A DNA stretch of 64,000 nt, taken from NCBI GenBank assembly GCA_963677785.2, contig CAXXDH010000003.1, positions 3,534,001-3,598,000 of the forward strand. Reading direction: 5' to 3'. Under the pieces are notes generated by a model. The model was not told the origin of the DNA. It saw nothing but the letters and a program-made list of their open reading frames with translations, and did no database searches. This document shows, one piece after another, positions 24,047-32,299 of the stretch. A program made the position numbers and the translations under genes. Origin of the DNA: G963665495 sp963677785. Lineage in GTDB: Bacteria; Desulfobacterota; Desulfovibrionia; Desulfovibrionales; Desulfovibrionaceae. Positions within the stretch are counted from its first letter, which is position 1. Each line of letters begins with the position of its first letter.

Positions 24047-26179
24047 ATGCTGCTGAACGAGCACCTGAGTAAAGCGCTGTTTGCCGAGGCGGGCATTGAA
24101 ACACCGTCCGGTATGCTGGTCCGGCGTACGCAATTGGAAATTCATCCGGATTTCGCGCCCCCCTGGATGTGCAAAGCCCTGGTGCTTGCCGGCGGAAGGG
24201 GCAAGGCCGGAGGGATTCTGCGTGCCGATTCGCAGCAGGAGCTGCGGGATGTCTGCGACAGACTTTTCGGCATGTCCATCAAGGGGGAAAAAGTGCAGAT
24301 GCTCAGGATTGAGCCTACCGTACAGCATACGCGCGAGGCGTATTTGTCCATTGCCCTGTCGCGGACGCGCGAACGCTTTGTGCTGACAACCGAAGCCCAG
24401 GGGGGCATGCATGTCGAACAGGCCAGCGCGCAGGGCGCGGCCAAAGCAGCCGGTCCGCTTGTACAGGATATCGCTCCGGCCGCCGGGTTGCTGGACCACC
24501 AGATCCGCGCCGCGTTTTTTCAGATTATCGGAGACGACAGCTTTCGCAAAGAGTCCCTGGAACGTTTTCAACGCCTCGTACGCAATCTTTATGGCGCGGT
24601 GGCGGACTACGGCTTGCTGCTGGCCGAGATCAATCCGTTGATCTACACCGACGACGGCCGCTGGATGGCCCTGGACGCCAAAGTGGAGCTGGACGACAAT
24701 ACGCTGGCGATCCGTCCGGACCTGGAGCGTTTCTACGAGCCCGTGCATATGTCCCATGAGGAGAACGAAGCGCGCCAGGCCGGGCTGAGCTATGTCGAGC
24801 TCAACGGCTGGGTGGGCGTCATGGCCAACGGTGCGGGACTGGCCATGTCCACCATGGATCTGTTGAATTTTTCCGGCCTGCCTGCCGCAAATTTCATGGA
24901 TCTGGGCGGGGCTGCCGACGAAGCCAGGATGCGCAGGGCTCTGGATCTGCTGTTTTCCTGTCCGGGCGTGGAAGTCGTGTTTCTGAACCTGTTCGGCGGC
25001 ATTGTTTCCTGCGAGGCCGTGGCCCGGGCTCTGACCCAGGCTCTGGGACAGGAAGAACCGCCCAAACCCATGGTCGTACGTATGGATGGCCATGGCGCAG
25101 CAGCAGGCATCAGGCGTATTGAGGAAGCCGGATACCAATCGGTCCGGACCGTTCCCGATGTTCCCGATGCGCTGGAACTGTTGCGCGAGCTTGCTCCTGC
25201 AGGCGCGGATACGCAAGCCATGCCGCAGGACAGGCTGGTGAAGGAGACCGTCCAGGCCGCTGTGGCTGCAACAAGACATACTTCCGGCTGCGAACAGGCC
25301 TCGTTGCTCGATCTGCACGCGGACATGCAGGTGCTGGTGCAGGGCATCACGGGCCGGGCCGCCGGGCTGCATGTGGAAAAAATGCTCGAATACGGTACGC
25401 GCCTGGTGGCGGGCGTCACCCCGTTCAAGGGCGGTCGGGAAGTGCAGGGCGTGCCCGTCTACAATACGGTCAACCAGGCCAGGCGAAACCATCCGGACAT
25501 CGAAGCTTCGATCATTTTTGTCCCGGCCAAAGCCGCGGCGGAAGCCATCCTGGAAGCCGCTGCCAACGACATCCGGCTGATCGTCTGCATCACGGAAGGT
25601 ATTCCGCAGCGGGAAATGTTGATGGTTCGGGACGTGCTCAGCCATACGCGCAGTGTCTTGATCGGGCCCAACACGCCGGGGGTCATCGCGCCGGGCAAGG
25701 TGAAGATCGGCATTATGCCGGCCATGGCCTTTGCATCCGGCCCTGTGGCCATATTTTCTCGCAGCGGCACCCTGACCTACGAGGTGGCGGACCGCCTGGG
25801 CAAGGCCGGGCTGGGACAGTCGCTCTGCGTGGGCATCGGCGGCGATCCCATGATCGGCACCAGTTTCGCCCGGCTGATGGAAAACGCCAACAGCGACCCG
25901 GCCACCAAGGCCGTGGTGGTGCTGGGAGAAATCGGCGGCCAGGCCGAAGAGAACCTGGCGGCCTACGTACGCGAAACAGGCTTTTCCAAGCCGCTGTTCG
26001 CCTTCATTGCCGGACGTACGGCCCCTCCGGGCAAACGGCTCGGCCATGCCGGGGCCATCCTGGACGGCGTCCGGGGCGTGGAGTCCAAGCTCGAAGCGCT
26101 CGCATCCGCGGGCTTCACCATTTGCCGGGATATTACCACCCTGCCGGGGATGATACAGGAACGATTGGGATTTCGGTGA
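24047..26179 (+). CDS. Fused succinyl-CoA-ligase-like enzyme (SucC-type then SucD-type halves)
   Basis: 710 aa. The N-terminal half resembles the ATP-grasp beta subunit (LLNEHLSKALFAEAGIETPSG, CKALVLAGGRGKAGGI, then YGLLLAEINPLIYTDDG and LDAKVELDDN, and a beta-type CoA-ligase domain with VFLNLFGGIVSCEAVA). The C-terminal half, from about residue 430, resembles the alpha subunit (QGITGRAAGLHVEKMLEYG, CITEGIPQREML, GPNTPGVIAPG, FSRSGTLTYEVADRLG) and has the phosphohistidine motif GHAGA near residue 665. It would interconvert an acyl-CoA and the free acid with formation of ATP. Succinate is the default guess, but malate or other acids are possible. ATG at 24047 follows AAGGAGG. Separate subunits are the norm, so the beta-alpha fusion is notable. 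Confidence 0.85.
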   Translation: MLLNEHLSKALFAEAGIETPSGMLVRRTQLEIHPDFAPPWMCKALVLAGGRGKAGGILRADSQQELRDVCDRLFGMSIKGEKVQMLRIEPTVQHTREAYLSIALSRTRERFVLTTEAQGGMHVEQASAQGAAKAAGPLVQDIAPAAGLLDHQIRAAFFQIIGDDSFRKESLERFQRLVRNLYGAVADYGLLLAEINPLIYTDDGRWMALDAKVELDDNTLAIRPDLERFYEPVHMSHEENEARQAGLSYVELNGWVGVMANGAGLAMSTMDLLNFSGLPAANFMDLGGAADEARMRRALDLLFSCPGVEVVFLNLFGGIVSCEAVARALTQALGQEEPPKPMVVRMDGHGAAAGIRRIEEAGYQSVRTVPDVPDALELLRELAPAGADTQAMPQDRLVKETVQAAVAATRHTSGCEQASLLDLHADMQVLVQGITGRAAGLHVEKMLEYGTRLVAGVTPFKGGREVQGVPVYNTVNQARRNHPDIEASIIFVPAKAAAEAILEAAANDIRLIVCITEGIPQREMLMVRDVLSHTRSVLIGPNTPGVIAPGKVKIGIMPAMAFASGPVAIFSRSGTLTYEVADRLGKAGLGQSLCVGIGGDPMIGTSFARLMENANSDPATKAVVVLGEIGGQAEENLAAYVRETGFSKPLFAFIAGRTAPPGKRLGHAGAILDGVRGVESKLEALASAGFTICRDITTLPGMIQERLGFR

Positions 26180-26278
26180 GGGAATAGCTCACTGGAGTCA
26201 ATTTCTCATTTGCTCTTGTGCATTGTCCCGGAGGTGATTACCATCAGGACATCTTAAAGAAGAAAAGGATGGTACCTC

Positions 26279-26458
26279 ATGGAATGGAGTGAAGTTATTT
26301 TGGCGGTCGTAGTCTTGCTGGTAGTAACCCTGGGAGCGCATTTCGGCATCAAGTTTCTCGGCGTCACCGAAGAACAGGTCAAAAACAATTCCTGTGCCAA
26401 TTGCCCTTCCGCCGGGACCTGCAAGGAGCAGTACTCCAACAAGCAGTGTCATCCGTAA
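26279..26458 (+). CDS. Small membrane protein with Cys-rich tail (FeoB-associated-like)
   Basis: 59 aa. One membrane helix (VILAVVVLLVVTLGAHFGIKFL, about 6-27) is followed by a hydrophilic tail with four Cys in the pattern CxxC-x6-C-x9-C (SCANCPSAGTCKEQYSNKQC). The ATG follows AAGGATGG. This resembles the short FeoB-associated Cys-rich membrane proteins, but no feo gene is nearby. The Cys could bind a metal or form a disulfide. It follows the ligase gene by 100 bp, ends 15 bp before a terminator, and is below common length cutoffs, so it is easily overlooked. Confidence 0.65.
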   Translation: MEWSEVILAVVVLLVVTLGAHFGIKFLGVTEEQVKNNSCANCPSAGTCKEQYSNKQCHP

Positions 26459-26472
26459 GCTGCAGTATTTTA

Positions 26473-26501
26473 AGGCGGTCCGCGATCCTGCCGGACCGCC
26501 T
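26473..26501. terminator. Terminator between the Cys-rich mini gene and ilvN
   Basis: A perfect 10-bp stem AGGCGGTCCG / CGGACCGCCT with a 9-base loop, followed on the plus strand by CATTTTC. On the minus strand the stem is followed by TTAAAATA. It separates two convergent genes and can serve both. Confidence 0.7.
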
Positions 26502-26514
26502 CATTTTCTGAAAA

Positions 26515-26793
26515 CTACCCCCGGAGCACCTGTTCCGGATCAAAGAGTCTGGGTGCAATGTCGGTCCGCAGCTTGACTTCCTTGACGTCGTGCAAGCGTT
26601 CCAGTTCCTTGAGGCATTGCTCCAGTCGCCTGTCTTCGTGCACCATCAGAAACATCCGGCTTTCCGTGCCGTCTCCCAGCGCGCCGCATAGTATGCCCTC
26701 CAGGTTGAAGGCCCGGCGCGAGAACAGGCTGGTGATGTGCGTCATCACGCCCGGATGATTGTTCACTGTCAGTTCGATCACGGGATTACGCAT
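26515..26793 (-). CDS. ilvN: Acetolactate synthase small (regulatory) subunit
   Basis: 92 aa with one ACT domain (NPVIELTVNNHPGVMTHITSLFSRRAFNLEGI, then GTESRMFLMV), close in size to E. coli IlvN (96 aa) and much shorter than IlvH. It binds the large subunit and confers valine feedback. The ATG at 26793 overlaps the last 8 bp of ilvB and is preceded by GGAGGTG, so it is translationally coupled. A GTG three codons earlier is possible but badly placed. Order, size and leader all match the valine-sensitive enterobacterial ilvBN type. Confidence 0.9.
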   Translation of the reverse strand: MRNPVIELTVNNHPGVMTHITSLFSRRAFNLEGILCGALGDGTESRMFLMVHEDRRLEQCLKELERLHDVKEVKLRTDIAPRLFDPEQVLRG

Positions 26794-28465
26794 GGCAGGC
26801 ACCTCCGATCATTTCGCGGTTGGCGGCGCCTGGAGGCACCATGGGGTAGACGTTTTCCTGCCAGGCCAGGGGCGCGTCGATGACGCACGGGCCGGGTGCT
26901 TCCAAAGCTTCCAGAATGGCTTGTTCCGGATCCTGCGCGAGGTTCAGATTTACGCCGCGGATGCCGAATGCCATGGCCAGCTGGGCGAAATCCGGCACCA
27001 TGTCGAAACGCGAGGCAAAGGTCCGGTCTTCGTAAAAGAGCTCCTGTTGCTGCCGCACCAGTCCGAGATGGCCGTTGTTGCAGATGAAGATTTTTACCGG
27101 GAGCTGCAGCTCGGCCAGTGTGGCCAGCTCCTGCACGTTCATCATGATCGACCCGTCGCCGCTGACGCAAAGCACCGGGCGCCCGGGCGCGGCCAGGGCG
27201 GCGCCAAGGGCAGCGGGCAGGCCGAACCCCATGGTGCCCAGTCCGCCCGAGGTCAGCAGCGTGCGCGGCCGTGTAAAGGGATAGCTCTGGGCCACCCACA
27301 TCTGATGCTGGCCCACGTCCGTGGTCACGATGGTTTCCGGGCTCAGCCGTTCGGCCAGCCAGGGCATCAGACGCAGCGGATGCAGCGGATCGGCAGGAGC
27401 CGGCGGCTCGGGATAGGCGGATTTGAAGTCCGCGACGCGGCAGGACCATTCCGTACGGCTGCGTTCCTCAAGCAGCGGGAGCAGGCGGCTCAGGCAATTG
27501 CAGACATCACCGCAGACCGAGAGCGAGGCGGGTTTGATTTTGTCGATTTCGCTGCGGTCGATATCCACATGAGCGATACGCGCATTGGGGCACATTTCGT
27601 CGGCCTTGCCTGTGGCGCGGTCGTCGAAACGAACGCCCAGGGCCACCAGCAGGTCGGTTTCTTCCAGGAGGAGGTTGGTGGACTGCCTGCCGTGCATGCC
27701 CAGCATGCCCAGATACAACGGATCATCCGCGGGAAACGCGCCCAGGCCCATCAGGGTGCAGGCCACGGGAATGGACTGCAGATGCGCCAGCTCGCGGAGC
27801 TGTTCCGTGCAGCCCGAGGCGATGATGCCGCCGCCCACGTACAATACGGGTCGCTTTGCTTCGGCGAGCATCTGCCGCAAGCGGAGAATGTCCGAGTCCT
27901 TACAGGCCATGCGCGGCGCGGGGCGGGCCGGTTCTGGCCAGGCCTCCACCCGGATTCGACTGGTCTGGACGTCTTTGGGCACATCCACGACAACCGGGCC
28001 GGGGCGTCCGGATTCGGCGATTTCAAAGGCCTTGGGAATTACTTCAAGCAGGTCTTCGGTATTGTGGACGAAAAAATTGTGCTTGGTGATGGGAATGGTC
28101 AGCCCGTAGGTGTCCACCTCCTGAAAGGCGTCCGTACCGATCATCGAACGCGACACCTGGCCGGTGATGGCCACCAGGGGGATGGAATCCAGTTTTGCGT
28201 CGGCAATGGCCGTGAGCAGGTTGGTGGCGCCGGGGCCGGACGTGGCCAGGCAGACGCCTGCGCGTCCGCTTACCCGGGCCATGCCCTGGGCAAGAAAGCC
28301 CGCGCCTTGTTCGTGGCGGGTAAGGACATGCGTGATGGAGCTGTCCCGCAGCGCGTCGTAGATGGGCAGGGACGTGCCTCCGGGTATGCCGGAGACCGTG
28401 GTGATCCCCTGGCGTTCGAGCAGCTTGATGATGATCTCTGCGCCGGAATATTCCTGGTATTCCAT
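26786..28465 (-). CDS. ilvB: Acetolactate synthase large subunit
   Basis: 559 aa, a ThDP/FAD enzyme that condenses two pyruvate to 2-acetolactate (valine, leucine) or pyruvate with 2-oxobutyrate to acetohydroxybutyrate (isoleucine). The catalytic Glu is in HVLTRHEQGAGFLAQG (about residue 49) and the ThDP-Mg motif is GDGSIMMNVQELATLAELQLP...NN (about 430-460). The FAD-binding middle domain lies in between. It heads the ilvBN unit, and its 5' leader carries a transcription attenuator. IlvG/IlvI paralogues are not in this window. Confidence 0.95.
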   Translation of the reverse strand: MEYQEYSGAEIIIKLLERQGITTVSGIPGGTSLPIYDALRDSSITHVLTRHEQGAGFLAQGMARVSGRAGVCLATSGPGATNLLTAIADAKLDSIPLVAITGQVSRSMIGTDAFQEVDTYGLTIPITKHNFFVHNTEDLLEVIPKAFEIAESGRPGPVVVDVPKDVQTSRIRVEAWPEPARPAPRMACKDSDILRLRQMLAEAKRPVLYVGGGIIASGCTEQLRELAHLQSIPVACTLMGLGAFPADDPLYLGMLGMHGRQSTNLLLEETDLLVALGVRFDDRATGKADEMCPNARIAHVDIDRSEIDKIKPASLSVCGDVCNCLSRLLPLLEERSRTEWSCRVADFKSAYPEPPAPADPLHPLRLMPWLAERLSPETIVTTDVGQHQMWVAQSYPFTRPRTLLTSGGLGTMGFGLPAALGAALAAPGRPVLCVSGDGSIMMNVQELATLAELQLPVKIFICNNGHLGLVRQQQELFYEDRTFASRFDMVPDFAQLAMAFGIRGVNLNLAQDPEQAILEALEAPGPCVIDAPLAWQENVYPMVPPGAANREMIGGACHA

Positions 28466-28513
28466 GATGCCATCCTCCTGTGTAGGCTTGGTAAACGTGT
28501 GTGCGAATCAAAT

Positions 28514-28550
28514 AAAAAAACCCCCTGCCGGCTGCGCCGGCAGGGGGTTT
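28514..28550 (-). terminator. ilvB attenuator (intrinsic terminator inside the leader)
   Basis: On the minus strand AAACCCCCTGCCGGC (28550-28536) and GCCGGCAGGGGGTTT (28532-28518) form a perfect 15-bp stem with a 3-base loop, ending in seven T (28520-28514). It lies between the leader peptide stop (28573) and ilvB (28465), so reading through it is required to express ilvBN. Confidence 0.93.
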
Positions 28551-28559
28551 GGACTCGGT

Positions 28560-28617
28560 GTCGTAGCCTACCTCAGGGCGCAGCGCGTAATTGCTCGCTT
28601 ACTACTACTACTACGAC
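28560..28617 (-). promoter_or_regulatory. Pause-type hairpin between the Val codons and the attenuator
   Basis: GTCGTAG within the valine codons (28617-28611) is complementary to CTACGAC just past the leader stop (28566-28560). A ribosome stalled on the Val codons would cover the first strand. Next to the second strand, GGTAGG (28572-28567) can pair with CCTGCC (28544-28539) of the terminator's first arm, a possible antiterminator of six pairs with one wobble. This is a paper fold only. Confidence 0.5.
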
Positions 28618-28677
28618 GACTACGGCTAGGAGGCTGCGAAGAGACAGCAGAGGGGTCGTGTTGTGGTGTGCGTGCAT
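28573..28677 (-). CDS. ivbL: ilvB leader peptide with eight consecutive valine codons
   Basis: 34 aa, starting MHAHHNTTPLLSLRSLLA, then eight Val (GTA GTC GTC and five GTA, bases 28623-28600), then SEQLRAAP and TGA. The ATG follows AGGAAAC by about six bases. Six Leu codons add a second possible sensor. It stands directly before a strong intrinsic terminator and ilvB, as E. coli ivbL does before ilvBN. Low valyl-tRNA would stall the ribosome on the run, prevent the terminator from folding and switch on acetolactate synthase. The peptide shares no sequence with the enterobacterial leader beyond the valines. The small size hides it from gene callers. Confidence 0.9.
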   Translation of the reverse strand: MHAHHNTTPLLSLRSLLAVVVVVVVVSEQLRAAP

Positions 28678-28944
28678 TGGTACTGTTTCCTGAGATAAAT
28701 TATTGTGTCCAAGAAAAATACGTACTTTGCAAATGAAAGGCAAGCGGTATTTTATGAAATTGATCCAGATGCGTGATCAAATGCAGTCAAAGCCGCTCTT
28801 GTCGTGCTGTAAATGGAAGCCGCTTATCTCTGTTTCAAAGAAAATATCTCATTCATACCGGGTCTTCAGGGGGGAGTATCTCCTTCCCACCACGCCACCG
28901 TGGCTAAAGGCACCCCCTGGGAACGGCAGGGCGCGGAAAAAGAA

Positions 28945-29601
28945 TTATGGGCGGCGAAGGCATGTCAGCATAAGCGTGTCCGTCATTTGAATAGGGGCGG
29001 CATGGGCTTGCGGACCAAGAAAATCTTTGAGTGCCTCACGTTTATCTTTATCGGGCGGATAATTGTAATAGTTGAAAAAATGGCTGGCGGCATCTTCGAA
29101 GTCAGCGAATTCCCAGTGCGTGCTGAAGCGATCTCTAGCAATGGTTTCCAGGTCGCAGTGTGGAAGCGTCCGTTCTACGGCGATGAGGCAATGGTCTTCG
29201 TCTTCAAACACTTTGCAGAAATTTTGAATCTCGCTTTCCGGCGTTGGTTCCAGGACGAGCACCTGGCCGCCTGAAGGAATAACGCGTCCTGCTTCAGACA
29301 ACGCTGCAAGGTAGTCGGGGTGGTGGTGGAGCGAAAAAGTGAAAAGCACACAATCAAAACTCTCAGCCTGAAAGGGCAGTAGCATTCCTGAACCGCGAAC
29401 AAAAGCGGCCCTGGAAATTTTATGCGCTGCCTTGCAGAGGGCGTCGTGGGCAGGTTCAATACCAACAGCGAACTGCGAAATGCCCGCGTACATTTCAGTT
29501 ACTCTGCCGGAACCACAGCCGATTTCCAGTATGCGTTTTTCTTCCAGATCGGCGTGGCGAAACAGTCTTTTAAGCGTATCACCGCGTTGGTCTTGAATCA
29601 T
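28945..29601 (-). CDS. Class I SAM-dependent methyltransferase
   Basis: 218 aa. Motif I is ILEIGCGSGRVTE (about 25-37), the acidic end of strand 2 is GIEPAHDALCKAA, and motif IV/post-IV is FDCVLFTFSLHHHPDYLAALSEAGRVIPSGG, typical of the Methyltransf_11 group that methylates small molecules. The C-terminal third (DEDHCLIAVERTLPHCDLETIARDRF) is unassigned. There is no good ribosome site before the ATG at 29601, so the exact start is uncertain. It resembles in general layout the broken methyltransferase at 582-1229 (HHW/HHH after motif IV). Substrate unknown. Confidence 0.78.
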   Translation of the reverse strand: MIQDQRGDTLKRLFRHADLEEKRILEIGCGSGRVTEMYAGISQFAVGIEPAHDALCKAAHKISRAAFVRGSGMLLPFQAESFDCVLFTFSLHHHPDYLAALSEAGRVIPSGGQVLVLEPTPESEIQNFCKVFEDEDHCLIAVERTLPHCDLETIARDRFSTHWEFADFEDAASHFFNYYNYPPDKDKREALKDFLGPQAHAAPIQMTDTLMLTCLRRP

Positions 29602-29637
29602 CAAAAATTAGTAGCGGAATTTTCGCCGGTGTACAAA

Positions 29638-29682
29638 CGGTATCCCAGGACACAGTATTCCAAGACACGGTATCCCATGACT
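29638..29682. repeat. Three imperfect tandem copies of a 15-16-bp unit
   Basis: GGTATCCCAGGACACA, GTATTCCAAGACACG and GTATCCCATGACT follow one another in the gap between the methyltransferase and the EamA transporter genes. The copies differ at several positions. Function unknown. Confidence 0.5.
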
Positions 29683-29684
29683 GC

Positions 29685-30548
29685 TTATACTGCAGCCGTG
29701 TCCGCCGTGTGCGCAGGCCTGGCCCGCAGCGCGGACAGGAGGCCGCGCAGGGTGACCGCTGCTATGACCACCAGCCCGCCGAGTACGGCCCACGGACCGG
29801 GGAGCTCACCATACCCCAGCGCCACCCAGACCGGATTGAAAATGGGCTCCAGGGTCGTGATCAGAATGGCTTCCAGCGCGATCAAACGTTTGATGGCCCA
29901 GGCGTAGAGCGCCAGGGAAAGCCCCTGCTGCAGGATCCCCAGATAGAGCAATCCGGCACAACTTGCGGCGCCGGGCGGATTCCCGAGCATGAAGGGCAAC
30001 CCGCAGGCGGCCGTCACTACGTGTCCCATGATCACGGATTCCATGGGCGAGGCGTCCTTTTGGGCGCGCATGCAGAGTGTGAACACGGCATAAGACAGCC
30101 CCGTGCCCACGGCCACAAGGTTGCCCCAAAGCCCTGTAGCGGAAAGTTTGTCAAGAAAGAACAAGACCATACCCGCAACAGTGACGGTGATGAAAATCCA
30201 GTCGCTGTGTCGCGTTTTTTCTTTGAGAACCAAGGGCGCCAGCAAGGCCACGTAGATGGGCGCCGTATAGGCCAGCAGAATGGCGTTGGCCGCGGTGGTG
30301 AGCTTGGTGGCGATCACGTTGGAAATCAACAGCCCGGCATAGCCCGCGGCCGCGCCGATTCTGGCCGGGGAAAAGCCGAAACACAGATGTTTTCGGAATA
30401 GGATGGCCAGCGTTATGGCGGCGATGGCGCTACGTACGCCGGTGATGGCCATGGGGTGCCAGTCGATCAGCTTTATCGCCAGTCCGCCCGAACTCCAGAT
30501 CAGCGCTGTCAGGGCCAGGAGTAGGATGGCTTTGACTCTTTCGGACAC
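29685..30548 (-). CDS. EamA/DMT-superfamily transporter
   Basis: 287 aa with about ten hydrophobic helices in two repeated five-helix halves, the EamA layout. Typical stretches are ALTALIWSSGGLAIKLI in helix 1, NAILLAYTAPIYVALLAPLVLKEK before the mid-loop and ALEAILITTLEPIFNPVWVALGYGELPG in the second half, where the TLEPIF motif is diagnostic. Such proteins export or import small metabolites, often amino acids or nucleotide precursors. It lies 83 bp upstream of the methyltransferase gene on the same strand, so co-transcription is possible. Confidence 0.85.
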   Translation of the reverse strand: MSERVKAILLLALTALIWSSGGLAIKLIDWHPMAITGVRSAIAAITLAILFRKHLCFGFSPARIGAAAGYAGLLISNVIATKLTTAANAILLAYTAPIYVALLAPLVLKEKTRHSDWIFITVTVAGMVLFFLDKLSATGLWGNLVAVGTGLSYAVFTLCMRAQKDASPMESVIMGHVVTAACGLPFMLGNPPGAASCAGLLYLGILQQGLSLALYAWAIKRLIALEAILITTLEPIFNPVWVALGYGELPGPWAVLGGLVVIAAVTLRGLLSALRARPAHTADTAAV

Positions 30549-30722
30549 GGTAATTCCTTTGGGCGGCGTACGGCAGGTCCGCCGGGGAGGCTCTGCCGTA
30601 TGGACGCAAAGCAGGCAGGTCGCTTTGCTTTAGCGCTATTCGTCAAGGAGCGCCAGCGGAAAGAGATAAAAATTATTAAGTTACTTCAGTATAATGAAGG
30701 CAAGTGTGGAATGTGCCGTCGA

Positions 30723-32207
30723 TCAGGGCCAGCCGAAAAGCCGTTTCTCGCCGTGTCCGTGGAGCAGATGCAGTTCGGTGATGTCTTCCAGCACTTCCAG
30801 ACAGCCCTCATAGGTATTGTCCGTACGCCTGATGGCGTAATAGCGCGCCAGAATGAAACGGCCGTTGTGCCAGAACCAGAATTCAGCGGTGCTGCGTTCG
30901 CCGGATTTGAATTTCTCAAGGATTTCTTCCACCACGGGCAGGCTTTCGGGAGGATGGCATTTGGCCACTTCGCGTCCGATGCATTCGGGATCGCGCGGAA
31001 AAAGTCGTTTTTCTTTGGCCGAGTAGTAGACCACGCGGTTGTCCGGCCCCACAAAGGAGAGTTCGTAAGGCACCGAACGCATTATCGCGTTAAGCACCTG
31101 GGGCAGCATGCGGCCGGTGTCGAGTTCGACGGGTTGGATGGCCTCGGGAATTTCCGGCAGGTCCTCAGGCTTTTCTTCCGGCGGCGGGGCGGGCGTCCAT
31201 TCGTCGCCGGGCATCAGGTTCCAGGCAAAACCGACCGCTTTTTCCTTGGCCCGTACGCGCACCCAGTCCTGCTCGGAGAATACCCCGAACACCATGGGCA
31301 GCACCTGTTCTTCCAGGCGGTGGATGACGTCGGTGATGGCCGTAGTCAGTTCGCTGATGGCGGCCAGTGACGGTTTGCGTTTGCCCTGTTCGAGCAGGGT
31401 GATGGTTTTTTCGAATTGGTCGCGCACTCCTCCGAAAACGCCGTGCATGGTCCAGGCCTGTGGCGAAAGGCCCAGGGCCTTGAGTGCGGGAAAAAGTTTC
31501 TTCTCCAGCCTGTCATACTGGATCTGAATCGCGGTGAGATCCTTGACGCCGTCCAGCAGGGCTTTTCGCGCCCGGACATAGCTGAAATCGTCCCTTGCCT
31601 TGGTGATTTCCTGGCGCAGTGCCGTCACCTTGTTTTCAGCCAGGCGGTTTTCATCCAGAATAGTCCGTACGGGATGTCCGGAAGGTAGTTCGGGCACAGC
31701 CACAATGTCCGAAGAGGCGCGGAAAAATTCCAGCTGCAGCTCGCCAAAGGTTTTGGCTTCTTTTTCGGACAAATCTTCCGGAATCAGGTCGCTTTCCACT
31801 ATCTGGCGTTCGGCGGGTGAAAGATCCTGTAGCAGGGCGCGGACTTCGGCGCGGACATTGTCCAGGTGTTCGCCCTCGCGCAGTCTGCCGACGAGATGCT
31901 TGATAGCGGTGATTTTGTCCTCTCTGGTGGTGCCGCCGGATTTTTTTTTCGGAATGCTCAGATTTACCAGAGTGACCGAATCGGAACTGTTTTTAAAGAT
32001 CAGTCCGGCCAGGTCCGTGAGCAGTTCTTTTTCGTCAATGCCCCCCATGGCCGCCACTTGCGAGACAGAGGCCGTACGGAACAGGGTTTTGCGTAAAACA
32101 GGGTTGGCCAGTTTAGAAAACTTGGGTGATTTTTTAAGGAGGTAGTCTTTGATGAACGGGTATGCGTCGAGCAGCTTGCTGATTTTTGTCGTTCTCGACA
32201 ATTCCAT
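30723..32207 (-). CDS. DUF1858/DUF438 protein with C-terminal PAS domain
   Basis: 494 aa, soluble. The N-terminus (TKISKLLDAYPFIKDYLLKKSPKFSKLANP) is a DUF1858-like four-helix unit, followed by a linker with DUF438 (DKITAIKHLVGRLREGEHLDNVRAEVRALLQDLSPAERQIVE, about 95-165). The middle helical section resembles the hemerythrin-like region of DUF438 proteins but lacks an obvious full set of His ligands. The C-terminal PAS domain runs from about 380 (MRSVPYELSFVGPDNRVVYYSAKEKRLFPRD). Members are thought to sense redox or gas signals. The ATG at 32207 follows AGGAGG. No neighbour fixes its role. Confidence 0.78.
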   Translation of the reverse strand: MELSRTTKISKLLDAYPFIKDYLLKKSPKFSKLANPVLRKTLFRTASVSQVAAMGGIDEKELLTDLAGLIFKNSSDSVTLVNLSIPKKKSGGTTREDKITAIKHLVGRLREGEHLDNVRAEVRALLQDLSPAERQIVESDLIPEDLSEKEAKTFGELQLEFFRASSDIVAVPELPSGHPVRTILDENRLAENKVTALRQEITKARDDFSYVRARKALLDGVKDLTAIQIQYDRLEKKLFPALKALGLSPQAWTMHGVFGGVRDQFEKTITLLEQGKRKPSLAAISELTTAITDVIHRLEEQVLPMVFGVFSEQDWVRVRAKEKAVGFAWNLMPGDEWTPAPPPEEKPEDLPEIPEAIQPVELDTGRMLPQVLNAIMRSVPYELSFVGPDNRVVYYSAKEKRLFPRDPECIGREVAKCHPPESLPVVEEILEKFKSGERSTAEFWFWHNGRFILARYYAIRRTDNTYEGCLEVLEDITELHLLHGHGEKRLFGWP

Positions 32208-32299
32208 GGAAACCTCCTGGGCAACACAACGGAAAAATTGGTTTCTAGCGCGCAAACAAGCCGCACACTTGCCTGAACCGCCAGGCGAGCCGCATCGGT

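Noticed and set aside
23879..26047. 722-codon open frame on the minus strand
   Set aside because: Antisense to the fused ligase gene, whose motifs are unambiguous; the frame is His/Gln/Arg-rich without domains.
26759..28693. 644-codon open frame on the plus strand
   Set aside because: It is the exact antisense of ilvB, ilvN and the ilvB leader, has no ribosome site and a composition typical of shadow frames in GC-rich DNA.
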